The notes under the pieces were generated by a model, which ran no database searches, had not been told where the DNA came from, and saw nothing but the letters and a program-made list of their open reading frames with translations. From contig NW_024609880.1 of the NCBI RefSeq assembly GCF_016920785.2, forward strand, positions 51,702,621-51,766,620: a DNA stretch of 64,000 bases, read 5' to 3'. Source of the DNA: Ixodes scapularis (Eukaryota; Arthropoda; Arachnida; Ixodida; Ixodidae). The translations under genes and the position numbers were made by a program. Position 1 is the stretch's first letter. Each line of letters begins with the position of its first letter. Below are positions 34,207-46,200 of this stretch, piece after piece.

Positions 34207-37200
34207 CTCTCATACATAGACAGCTCGCACGATCCAAACAGTGTATGCGTATGGTAGCTCACTCATTCCGAGTCCCCGGTTTTTGTAAACATGATCAATA
34301 TAGTTAACCTTTTTTTTTTTTTACCTTGTAAATTAATTGTTAGTTATCTCTAGGGTTGCATGTTTTCGAATAAGAGAGAAAAATTTCGCAAAACATTCGC
34401 CGGTAAAATTCGGCAATCCGGACTTATCCGATAAACTCCGAATTTCAATAAACCAATGGTTTATCATTGGTTTATCCAAATCCTGCACATAAATGCCCGC
34501 CTCCCCCTTGGGCCGCCTAAGAAAAATATGATATTTTGCCATTAAGTTTGGACAGCGCATAGGGTCAATGATCTTAAAACAATGTCACCCCTGTTTTTCT
34601 TAAAAATCTCGGGCCTTTAACAAAAGGAATCCTACGCCGAGTTTTGGCGCTGACGCGTTACAAGTAACGGCGTTAGCGGTATTTTTTTCAGTTGCGTAGT
34701 AGCGTGCTCTTTACTTTTTCGAAACAGTAACGGGTAACGCACTTACGTTACTTATTTCAAGTATCGTACCTTTTTGTTCCCAAAACTTAAAATATAACAA
34801 TTAGTATAAATAACAACGGCAAGCCACATGACTTTTTGAATTCTTTGTGTTTTTCCTTGCGTTTTTTTCCTTGGGAGTATTTAAATGAAACTGTAAAAAA
34901 TATAAAGTAAATAGGTTCACTTTCTTCTTGACCATGTTTCTTGAAATAGGGCGCTTATGCATACATGTACCGACAAAAACAGTAAAACATGTTAACTACG
35001 AATTAAAAAGTAACGCAAAAGTAACGTGCGTGACTTTTATTGGTAACGGTAACGCATTCCTTTTATTTTGAGGTAATGTAGGTCAGCAACACGTTCCTTT
35101 TATTTGCAAGTAGGTAGCAACGTATTTCGTCATTCGTTTTCGGCAACGCGTACAACACTGCTTACCACTTATCTCGTCAAAGTTCATCAGGACAGCAGGT
35201 CTTTCGGGTCAAGACCAAAGGCACCCTTCCGGATTCCAGTTTGAGCCATACTATTTTTGCTTCTTTGAGCGTTGTGTTTTTGTAACAGTGTGAACCATAG
35301 AAATTTTGTTGAAGGGAAAAGAGGGGACGGGCAGTTGATGCTTCTCTATTACAGCCCTTACCATTCCACCCCGCACAGCCGCGATGTAGGTTGATGGGTA
35401 GGATGGGGAGAATACGAGCTTCCTAACGACTAGCTGCAGGAGTTTATTACTGATTTGAAGGTTTCGAGGTTTATCGAAGCAACACTTGTTTGCAACTTTT
35501 CGCGTGGGAAAAATCAGTATTGCCAATGGCAACGGCGCCAACGCCGAATCCAGCTGAAGAAATATTAATTGATACAAGTCCGTTCTTTTAAATCTAGCGC
35601 ACGTGTAGACCTGGATAATCTTTTAATAAACAAAAACCCTAAAAAGGTTTAGCTCCGAAATTTGGATGATTTGGAATCGAAAAACAATATTAGCTCCAAT
35701 AAGTTTTGAATTTTGGTAAAAAATAACCTCCGAAATACGCCCCGACCATGACGTCACAGCTTCGCACAGAAGCCATGAGGAAGAATAGCGAGTCGTTAAA
35801 AGATACATAAATATCACTTGGAAGTACGCATATTACAAGGGACTCTTCGCAATCCAAAAGAGCACGAAGAACTCAAGGTGCTGCACGCTCCCTCGGAAAA
35901 AGTCGAACCAACGGAATCCAACATTGAAATTAGTCACCCTCGAAGAAGAAATCGAGCAGGTTTGGAAACGTTCGACTGTACGTACCTTTTTTCAAATTTT
36001 AATTGGAGTAACTCTTTATTTTAATTGTAACTTTCCCCGAAGTAGACAGATTTCTGTCGAAAATGATCTTGTTTGTATTTTTACGGAATGCCTTCGGACA
36101 GGAGACAATGCATCTAGCGAAGCGGTATGTTAACATCACTCGCAGTATCTCTACCTAAACAACTCACCTCGGCTTTACGAGGACCTGCTGGTTCCTCGAG
36201 ACCTCCGTCTCAAACGCCTTGACCACACACAGGAAGGACACAACATCTTAGCGCAAGCTGAGCAGCGTTTGGTAATTGCCCGATTACACGAATGCCATGC
36301 TACCCTGGGGAGAAAAAAAAACGACCTGTTGTTCGCACGTAGACAGCTCGAACACCGCGTTCTAGACGTGTACCCATCCGTGTAGTGCTTTGCTGCAAAC
36401 GTCGCTTTGACCAATGCGGAACAACGAAGGGGAATCGCAGGAAATAAACTTTCGAAACTTATACGAACAGATGAAACCGAGCAGTGCACAGTCACCACCA
36501 CTTTTGTGCAGAATCTCTTATCCAGACAAATTTCTGTGTGCGAGGTCACTGTCTTGGCAAAAGGCCACAGCTTTAGCGTGACCACAACGCGGCAGCCTCT
36601 TTCAAAAATTGGTCACAGTGGTGGGGGACGGCATCGCGCGCCTAGATCAAAGCGCCCGTGAAGAACTCCGACATAAAGCGATTGGAATGCTTTTAAAACT
36701 CCCACAACGGCAGCGAAACAATCTGTCAAAGGAGGAAAGAACACTGCCTCATAAATTCCGCGAGGATACAGAGACCGTGATCCTGCCGGCAGACAAAGGA
36801 AAGTCGACCGTCGTCCTTGACCGGAAGGTGTAGGAGAACAATGTAATAGACCTCCGTAATAGTCGTTCCTACAAAAAGCGCAAAACCCAACGTCACAAAT
36901 TCAGACAAACTTGAATGATCTGTGGCAGAGATTTTAAAGAAGTTACCGTAGTCGAAGAGCCTCTATCTGCAGCTCATCTGCAGAAATGGCTCTGAGCCAG
37001 GTTTCTACGGACTCCACAAAATCCACAAGCCTAGCGTTCGTTTCGACCTATTGTAGACTTCGCGACCTCGCCACTTCGTGCGCTATCCAAGTATATGCAC
37101 CAGATTTTAGCTCCCCCCGTGGGAAATACGTCGAACTTTGTGCAAAACACCGGCCACTTCGTAGAGAATTCCTTGCAAATGAAACTCAACGACAATGACA

Positions 37201-40200
37201 GCATTGTATCCTTCGACGCTGTGTCAATGTTTACAAGTATTCGAGTTCCGTTTGCAGTCACCCCAATCAAAGAGGCCCTTGAGAAAGAAGAAAACTTGGA
37301 CTTAAGAACCAGCATCATTGTGGATGAACTATGTCGCCTGCTCGAGTTTCGTCTCGGCAGCACATATTTCAGTTGCCAAGGTAAACTGTTTAAACAAGTC
37401 AGCGGAACTGCAATGGGGGCATCTATCTGTCACGACGGCAAAGCTTATAATGGAAATAATCGAGCAGAAAGCACTACGATCTTTCACCAGCAGGCCTAAA
37501 GTGTTCTTGCGTTATGTTGATGATTGGTTCTGTATTTTAAAGAAATCACAAGTCAATCATTTTTTGGCCATCCTCAATTTCATCGAGCCGGCCATTCGGT
37601 TCACCAAGGAAAGCGAGAGAGACAACACCTTCCCGTTTCTTGATACAAAACGGCAAGGGGAAGAAATGAAGTTTATTTTGTATACAAAAAGCAACGAACA
37701 CCGGACGCTACCTTCAGTTCGACTCGAACCATCCAACTAGTCATTAGGCGTCAGTGGTCTCAACACTTTTATCTAGGGCAATGACTACCTATTTATCAGA
37801 GACCGACAGAAAAAAAGGGAAAAGGATTCTAAAGAAAGTGACAGCGTGGAATGCCCTTTAGATATAGCGTTCACGTTTGGCCTAGTCCAGATAGTGCAAT
37901 CTTATATTAGAATTCAGGAAAATTCAATGTCTATACTTGATTATATTTTGCTTAGTAGTGAATAGAAAGAGTTTAGCGTTGAAGTACTAGACGGAATCTC
38001 TGATCATAACCTGGTGCTGCTAGAGCTACCCCTACGTTTCCACAGGCCTCAAGTTACGAAGATTAAGGTGCCTAATTTCAATAATGCAGATGACGTTAGT
38101 ATTATAGATACATTCGATTGGTCCCTTGAGAAGCTCACTGATCATTCAGAGCACTGTAACGCAAATATAGATGAGCTTTGGCACCATTTTAAAACTATTG
38201 TGGAGGAGTGGATGACTACTTTGGCCCATACAAAATAAAAATTATTAAGCGCGAGCGGCCATGGATTAATCGGGAAATAATATATTTGAAACGTAGGATT
38301 GCGCGTGCTCGTAAAAGGGCCAAGGCCACTGGATCACAGATAAGAGAACAAGGTGTAACAACTCTGTCCGGGGAACTGAAACGTATGTTATCTGAGGTAA
38401 GGTTTCGCTATCATAATACAACTTTAGGAAGATTCCTTTAATCATCTCCAATGAAGTTTTGGAAATATCTATCAGCCAAACAAGGTAATATACACTTAAA
38501 ATATACGATGATATAATTGAAGAGCCCAAAAAAATAGCCGCCAGTTTTAATTACACTGTTGATCAGGCTCTGCCCCAGTTGTACAACCTTATTTTAGCTG
38601 AAGAAGGCATCCTTAATTTGCTTCATAACGTGGATCCTAAAAAGTCAATGGGGTTAGATTTAATTCCAAATTCTCTTCTGGTACGTTACTCTGAGTGAAT
38701 GGCAAAGTACTTGTTGATAATATTCCGAAAATCAATAGAATGGAGTGCTCTTCCTAAAGAATGAAAAATAGCTAAAATTATTTTACGATAAGAAAAAAGG
38801 GACATTAAAGACAAACAGACAAGACAGGCTTTCGAAAGCCTGTCTTGTCTGTTTGTCTTTAATGTCCCTCTTTCCTTATCGTAAATTAATAATTAACACG
38901 CTCAACCATCTACAGCTAAAATTATACCTGTTTTAAAATCGGACGACAAAAAATTGTTGCAAACTATGGGCCCATTTCCATAACGAGTCACTGTTGTAAA
39001 CTATCTAGGCACATTTTTGATTACGTTGAAAAAGGTAAATATCATAGCGGCGAGTAAGCATAGATTTAGAAGAGGCCTGTCTACACTCTACAGTAACCCA
39101 GTTGATAGAAATAACGCATGATCTCGGTAAGGTAATGAATAGCAGAAGTCAGGCAGATGTTTTATTTCTGAATTTCAGTAAAGCTTTCGATAAAGTTCCT
39201 CACAACAAGCTTCTCCTAAAAATGAATACCGTACTTAACTCAAATAAATTAGTTAAATGGTCAACCTCATACTGAGAAGGAAGGGAAGAGTACGTTTGTT
39301 TTAAAGGTTATGAATCTGATTCCCTTCCCGTTGACTCCGGCGTGCCCCAGGGCTCTACTCTGTCTTGGGGCCCTTACTTTTACAATTACATATCAACGAT
39401 ATCACTAATAACATAGATGTCAACATAAGATTATTTGCAGACGATTGCATTTTATACAAAGAAGTTAAGTCCTATCAAGACCAAATAGTTTTAAATAATT
39501 GCTTAGAGAGGATACAGGCTTGGTGTCGGGAATGGCAAATGAAGCTGAATACCTGAAAAACTATTTTAATGTTTATTACGCGGAAAAAGTGTCCTCTGGA
39601 GTTTTCCTATTGCATTGATGGTCAACCTATTCAACGTGTCGAAGAATATAAGTATTTGGGGTTATATTTTATTAATAATCTATCATGGGACAAACACATT
39701 GATTACTTTAACACAAATGCGATCCAGCGGCTTTGGGCCTTGAAACGTCTCTTGAAGCACTCGTCCACCAGCACAAAACTTACAGTTTATGAAACTATGA
39801 AACGATATTAAGGCCAATCTTAGAATATGCAAAGGTTGTCTATGACCCGTTCACTAAAATTAATATTAATAAATTAGAAGGTGTACAAAGGACAGCAATA
39901 CGGTTTGTTTACAACAAATATGAAACGTGAAGCTCCCCTTCAGAAATGTTGCAACAAGCTAACCTGCTAACATTAAGCGAAAAAGCGCGGATAGATAGAT
40001 TAAAGATGCTATTCTTAATGATTCAGGGTAAATTAAATATCGACATTTCCAGATATATTACATTTTCAGGCAGGTTAAACACCAGATCATCTCATGCACG
40101 TTCAATACTTGACTATCCGGTGTGATTGTACACCTTCAAGTACTCCTTTTTCCCTAGAACCATTGTTGAATGGAACAAGCTGCCCGCTGATGTTACCAAT

Positions 40201-43200
40201 TCAGACTCTATTGACTATTTTATCAATAAATCAACTGTCTTTTCAAAATAGATTGAAATTAATTTTTCTCGTGCTTTGATGACTTGTTAATAGTTATTGT
40301 TTTGTATGCTGGGTGCTATAAATATTGCATAATGCTTTAGGCCTAATTTCTGCACGCTGATGGGACCAATTCAGTCTGTCTTATTCATATTTATTGTTTT
40401 GTATGCTGGGTGCTATAATGTTTTGGGCCACATTATCCCTGGTGTTCAATTGTAGTCTTCTTATTTTTTAGATCCTTGTGCTTCTCCTACCAAGGTCCTT
40501 TGGGCCAGGTCGTTTTGATAGATAAATAAATAAAAATAAATAAAATCAGAGCATTGTTGATGATCTCAAGAAAAATGGCTACAGCAACAGTTTTGTTGAG
40601 CGTTTCGCCCGTCGCAAAGGTCGCACGTGCCACAACAAAAAGTCATCGCAACACACGCAGTCTGGTCCCATCGCGCCCATCAGTCTGTGAAGCACTGGCT
40701 GATGCCACTCCTTGCTCAGGTGTGGCGGAGTCTACGTTCCAGGTTATGGGAACTAAGAAAAGAGAAAAATGGCGCTGTCGGTCATGTCGCGCGAAAGACG
40801 GTCGGGAATCATCGGCCCCTGATAAGGTCTCCTCGCCGTTGGATATTGCGAACCTGTCAGCTCAATTTGCTGAAGTGAACGAAAAGCTGGATCAACTTCT
40901 TTCACTTAAGGACAAAGTAGATAGTCTCCTTGGACTACCAGCTCAAGTCAATGACCTGTTGACCTTAAAAACAACATTCGAAGAAATGAAGGCAACTGTG
41001 AACGAGCTGAAGACCTCCGTGGAGTTCAACTCAGGCCAATATGACCAGCTACTTGTCGAAATGACAACAAGTAGAAAGGAAATAAAAGACCTGAAAGCAG
41101 AGATGACTCAACTGAAAAATGTTGTGTCTGAGAACGCTGCATGCATCTCCCATCTACAGGTCGAGTTAAATGACGCTGAACAGTACAACCGCCTGCCTAA
41201 TTTAGAAATCCATGGCATGCCGGTGTCAACCAATGAAGACCTAAAAAATCCGTCTTCGACCTCGCAGACAAACTGTCAATCACATCTTTTCAACCTTCTG
41301 ACATAGTGGCTGTCCACAGGCTCCCAAGCAAAAAGGATAAGATCCCCCCGATTTTGGTTCGATTTTCGTCATCAGCCGCACGACAGATATGGATGAAAGC
41401 ACGTGGCGGTCTGCGCGAACTCGAAGCGAGAACTGTACCCCAGCATTATTTTAACGAGAATCTCACCCAAATCAACCGAAACCTGTTCTGGAAGGCTCGA
41501 ACAGGGGGAAAAAAGAAAAGATTCAAGTATGTTTGGGTTCGAAATGGCAAGATCTTTGCCAAGCGGCAAGATGAGGCAACCCCAGTGCGCATCAGCTGTG
41601 AACACGATCTTGAACTGATAAACTAAAAGGATATTGGATCTAGAGAGTACCGTCTGATTATGGACTGTGATGACTTTCATACTTTTGTTTCCTTTTCAAA
41701 AGTACAAAACTTTTTTACAGGTTTCAAAGGTAATACTTTTCGTATTACCCATGTTAATATCTGAAGCATCCGGAAATACTGGGACCATTTTCTCGCATTA
41801 ATCTTCCCTTTTTGCTCTTGTTTTGATGCTTTTGTACTGACCGAGATTAACATTTCTTCGGACAGTTTCACTAAGTACAAAATACCAGGCTATCAGGTGT
41901 TCTCTTATACTCGTCCAATGGGAAGAGGAGGGGGTGTCGCTGTGTTTATAAAAAATAGTTAGTCGGTGGCCGAGTTAAAATTTTCATTCCAACAGGCAGA
42001 AGTACTTACGCTGCACTTAAACACTCCTTTGTTATCCCTGGTCCTTTTCTCAATCTATCGTCCCCCGTGCTGTAATGCACGGTTATTTCTGGCCGAATTA
42101 GATTTAGCTTTGTCCTCCCTTTCATCTGAAGAGCATGTATGTGTAAACGGCGATATTAATATCGACGTACTTCGTCCCACAGTGACCATAGTCGCAGACT
42201 ATCTTGATGTTTTGTCTAAATGGGGCCTAAAAGCAACAATTCAGAAGGCAAGACGGGAGGAATTTATCTCTGGCCAGTTGGTCGTATCTAACATTGATCA
42301 TATAAACGTACGAGCTCAGAACATAGTAATCCAGTCTGCAATTATTGAAACGAAACTTGCTGATCATTATTTTGTCTGTTGTTCATTAACACAGATACCT
42401 AAGCCGTTGACTTATGTTGGCGCTGTGAGGGAGTTGTCAATCGTTGATCCCAGGCACTTCGATAAACTTGGGGAGCAACATGATTGGAATACTTTTCTTC
42501 TAACTACATATCCAGCTGACGGTTATGAACGGTTTGTAGCTCAGTTTAACCTTTTTAAAGAGGCGGCTACATGCACTGTAAAAATTAAACATCGTAACAT
42601 AGACCAGAAATGGATGTCTTCAGAAATATTGGCAGCCATCAAAGAAAAAGATCTTTTATGGGCACAGCCAAAACGCTCCCCCGGTAACACTATGCTACGA
42701 TTGAAATTCAAGCAATACAGAAATAAGGTTAATGCCATGATTCGTCAGGCCAAACGCATGCACTTCAGAAATAAATTTAAGGACGCTCGTTCTGATATAA
42801 AAAAAAAAAAAAACGTGGTCGCTCATCAACGATCTCCGTGGTACTAAGAAGTGCACTAAAAGCAATGATAGCTACCTTCTTTCGCAATTCTCTGCTGATG
42901 GACGGAGTATTGCTAATGAATTTAACAATTTTTTCTCTCAAGTATCAGGTATTGCAGGGCAACACCCAGCTTCATGTACCTTAAACAAAAGTGTCTTAGA
43001 CTCGGCTTATCTTCCTCTTCTCTCTGAAGAAGAGCTTAGGTCAATCCTTTTAGCCTTAAGCCCAATAAATCTCCAGGTATCGACGGTGTTTCAGTTAATG
43101 ACTTGCGCAGAAACTTTGAAGGGAATGGGGTTGTTCTACTTTCGATTTTTTATCACATAATATCTAATGGTATCATTTCATTAGCAATGAAAACAGCTTT

Positions 43201-46200
43201 GGTGATTCCATTATTCAAGGGAGGCGCACGAAATAACGTAGAACATTATCGACCTATTTCCATTCTGTCTTGCTTTGCTAATATCCTGGAAAAACATATG
43301 TGGATAACTATGAATAGCTTCTTAGATAAACACAGTTTACTATCTCCTTATCAGTACGGATTCACACAAGGCCGAGGTACTCAAATGCTCCTTGAGGACT
43401 TTTCTGACATGCTCAATTTATATTTTGAACGGAATCAAGTTGCCTGCGCACTGTTCCTTGATGTGCGCAAGGCATTTGACAGTGTTAACCATCACATTTT
43501 GATAACAAAGCTTTCAAAGTTAGGCTTTCGAGGTTCTTTTTTTTAAATTTACTGGGAAACTTTCTACAGGATAGACGTCAATGTGTTTCATTTGGAGGGT
43601 ATCAAAGCGGATTCTTTTCAATCAAAGCGGGTGTCCCCCAGGGCTCGGTTTTAAGTCCACTGTTATATAATCTTTATGTTAATGACCTCTCCAAGGTGGT
43701 ACCAATTTCACTATTTCAATATGCTGACGACACCGTTATTTTATCTACAGCGTCCAATTATTCAGATGCCTTTTCGTCTTTGCAAACTGCGGCAATTAAA
43801 ACTATGGACTGGTTTGAAGCTAATTTAATTAAAGTTAATGCATCCAAAACGCAGCTAATATGTTTCCACAACCCTTTGAAAAAGTTAATATGACCTGCTC
43901 TTTACGATTACATACGTCTAGGTGCCTATCATGTGCATGTGAGCCTATACAGCATATATCTTCTATAAAATATCTTGACCTATTCTTTGACAGTGACCTA
44001 ACCTGGAACACTCATCTTGCTCATGCGTGTAAGACAATTCGTGCAGTGTCTTGTTTGCTATACAACACGAGATATTTTATGCCACTATCCGTTCGAAAAA
44101 TTGTTTTACATGCTCTTGTTTACAGTGTGCTCCGTTACGGTATCACCGTGTATGGTCATTGTGCTCTGCGTTGGCAAATTAGAATTAATTCGATTCTGCG
44201 TTCTTCGCTAAAGAACATTTCCTATGATTTATGCCTTGGTAAGGACATTGATGTGTTTAAAGCACTGCATTTGACTGATTTTAACTCGCTATTGATGGAA
44301 ACTGTTGTTCATAGGCATTTCTGGGATTGTCAATTTAAAGTTCCATATGTACCTTCTCGTATTCATAGGCCCAAAGAGCGTTACCGGATACCTCGATGTT
44401 TGACAAGATTTGGAAAAAGAGCTCGGAGTTACTATGCACCAGCATTTATGAACAAACTACCTTCTAGTATTCTAATTTTAAGAACAAAATACAAGCTCAA
44501 GAAAGCCCGGAGAAATTTAAATCGTAAAGTGCTCACTAGTTTGCTTTTGTTATTCTGATTATTTGTGTGGATCTTATTTTACATATTTCCTTTTGTAAAC
44601 GGCATGGTTTCACTGATTTTAAGACGCTCCCAGTCAAGGCCAATGGGGCTTAGGCAGGTCAGAAATAACATACGTTATGTTCATTTGCATTAAAAATATT
44701 ATTATTATTAAAAGAAAAAGCCAGTGCTTCACAGTGTGTGCCAGTGAAGCACTGGCATGTGTGCTGAGAAAAGGTCTCCGAGGCGCGTAGAAGCCTGAGT
44801 CGACATTGGACGCTTCATGCCGCGACCCAAAGATAGCCTCTTCTCAAGCGAGAGAGCACATGGCGTGGTCTACAACATTTCATGTGCAAAGTGTCCCGCT
44901 ACTTACATCGGCGAGAGGAAAGAGTTTCCGCAATGCATCACACAGCACAAGGAAGACGTGAGCAAGCTCTATCACGAGCGTAGCGCCGTCGCGGAACACT
45001 GCGGTGCCCACGACCATCCGATCGAGTTCTCGAACGCGCTCGTGATTGAAGCTGACCCATATACTCAAAAAAATTTCTTCTTGGAGTCTTGGCACATGCA
45101 GCACACGCCAGGAAACATAAACGGGTCCCTGGGTGCTTTGCCATCGGTTTACGTCCATGGATTCCGCCACCTGACGGGGGCAGTGAACAAGAAGATATGT
45201 TTATAAAAAGTGCAAGAAATGTAGAGTTATAAGCAACTAAGAGGAAGATGAAAGCTGCTGCAGCTCCACGTGATTTAGTCACCCCTAATGAAGAAACCGA
45301 GCAGGTTTTGTAACGTTGGGCAGTACCTTTTTGGGAGTTTGGTTGGAGATATACCTCCTTTTTTTTCATTTAACTTTCTCCCAATAAGGCACTTTTCTGT
45401 CGAAAAAGTTCTCGTTCAATCGTGCACTTTTCATACAACCTACCTCTGAATAAATATAAACTTGTATCGAGTATTCTGAAAAACCCGGGAGCACGTACGC
45501 GTGTTGTGCGTGTAACGCGTTGGCAACCACCGTCTAGGCACATGCACACATTTGCGGATGAACGTGTTTGAGTGCGGAACTGCGTCCTTGCGGCAGGAAG
45601 CAGCTGCTCGCAGTATACGAAGCGCGCGGCCGCATAGCGCTCCGCTGCGCGATGCGAGAGAGTAAAACCTGGCCCACCTTTTTAGAGAGTCGCGTTACGG
45701 GTACATCAATCAGAAGCTGAGAAAAAAAAGGGAGGATTACGTGGTCACCCGCACCGCGCGTCAGCGTGATCGACGCGCATTTATCCCACAAACGGGGACG
45801 GAATCTATACTTTAGTTTGAGCGGTGGGGACGCGGGACCACGATATTATTCTAAGGTTGCGATGATTCAAGCTCGACAGAAGCAGCGGGTGGATCGTCCC
45901 AATTTCGGGCACCTTGACGCTGTCGCCGGGCGCCATTATGTTGCCGTGTATTTCGCTTACTGTTGGGGAGCCCCCAACAATGACAGCACGTTCTAAATGA
46001 CACTTGACTGCATTCGGCTGCGTGTCAGCGCAAGTGTATAAGCTTGGCGAAAATTCTCTTCACAGCGCTTCGAGTCTGCCTGCCGCAACAGAACGCATAG
46101 CGCTTGAATAGAAACGTCTGTATGGGTCTTTAGTTTCACGCGTCTGAAATAAACTTCGGGTGAAGAAAACCGTCGGCATTGCTCACGTGTGCGTATTTCT

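Larger units (their letters stand above)
37840..40546 (+). mobile_element. LINE-a: 5'-truncated CR1/Jockey-group LINE inserted in Penelope
   Basis: Begins in the endonuclease (LVQIV..TRIQ-like, SILDYILLSS, GISDHNLVLLELPL), then a linker and RT: IAKII...KSDDKKI, FSKAFDKVPH, GVPQGSTL, the catalytic LFADDCILY, EEYKYLGLYF and LEGVQRTAIRFVYNK. Ends in an (ATAA)n tail, GATAAATAAATAAAAATAAA. Many stops. The RT is interrupted by the 132-bp palindromic insert at 38782-38913. 5' boundary within about 20 bp. Confidence 0.75.
40700..44719 (+). mobile_element. LINE-b: CR1/Jockey-group LINE, nearly full length, in Penelope
   Basis: A 4.0-kb insert with an exact 13-bp target duplication. It begins inside ORF1's PHD-like finger, so it is 5'-truncated, and ends with an (ATT)n tail near 44690-44712. 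ORF1 and ORF2 are in order but contain stops and shifts. Confidence 0.85.
35860..45470 (+). mobile_element. Penelope-like retroelement with terminal direct repeats, split by two LINEs
   Basis: Flanking direct repeats (35860-36080 and 45245-45470) resemble Penelope pLTRs. Between them are the RT N-terminal segment, RT palm, thumb fragment (40549-40699) and GIY-YIG nuclease, all + strand and in canonical order. LINE-a and LINE-b interrupt the coding region. Stops and shifts show that it was already decaying. Penelope elements retrotranspose with their own RT and a GIY-YIG nuclease; this copy is dead. Confidence 0.8.
33001..46186 (-). other. Gene 2 intron 1, nested retroelements
   Basis: 13186 bp, about 9.6 kb of it the interrupted Penelope-like element. 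33.0-34.65 kb has no recognised gene but carries a C33 run and a repeat shared with 56271-56336 and 57885-57950. 45.47-46.19 kb is unique apart from homology to gene 3's intron next to the donor. Confidence 0.6.

Noticed and set aside
40554..41306. 250-codon ORF as a single gene
   Set aside because: It is a chimera: the first part is out-of-frame Penelope sequence and the rest, from 40700, is LINE-b ORF1. The 13-bp duplication marks the join.
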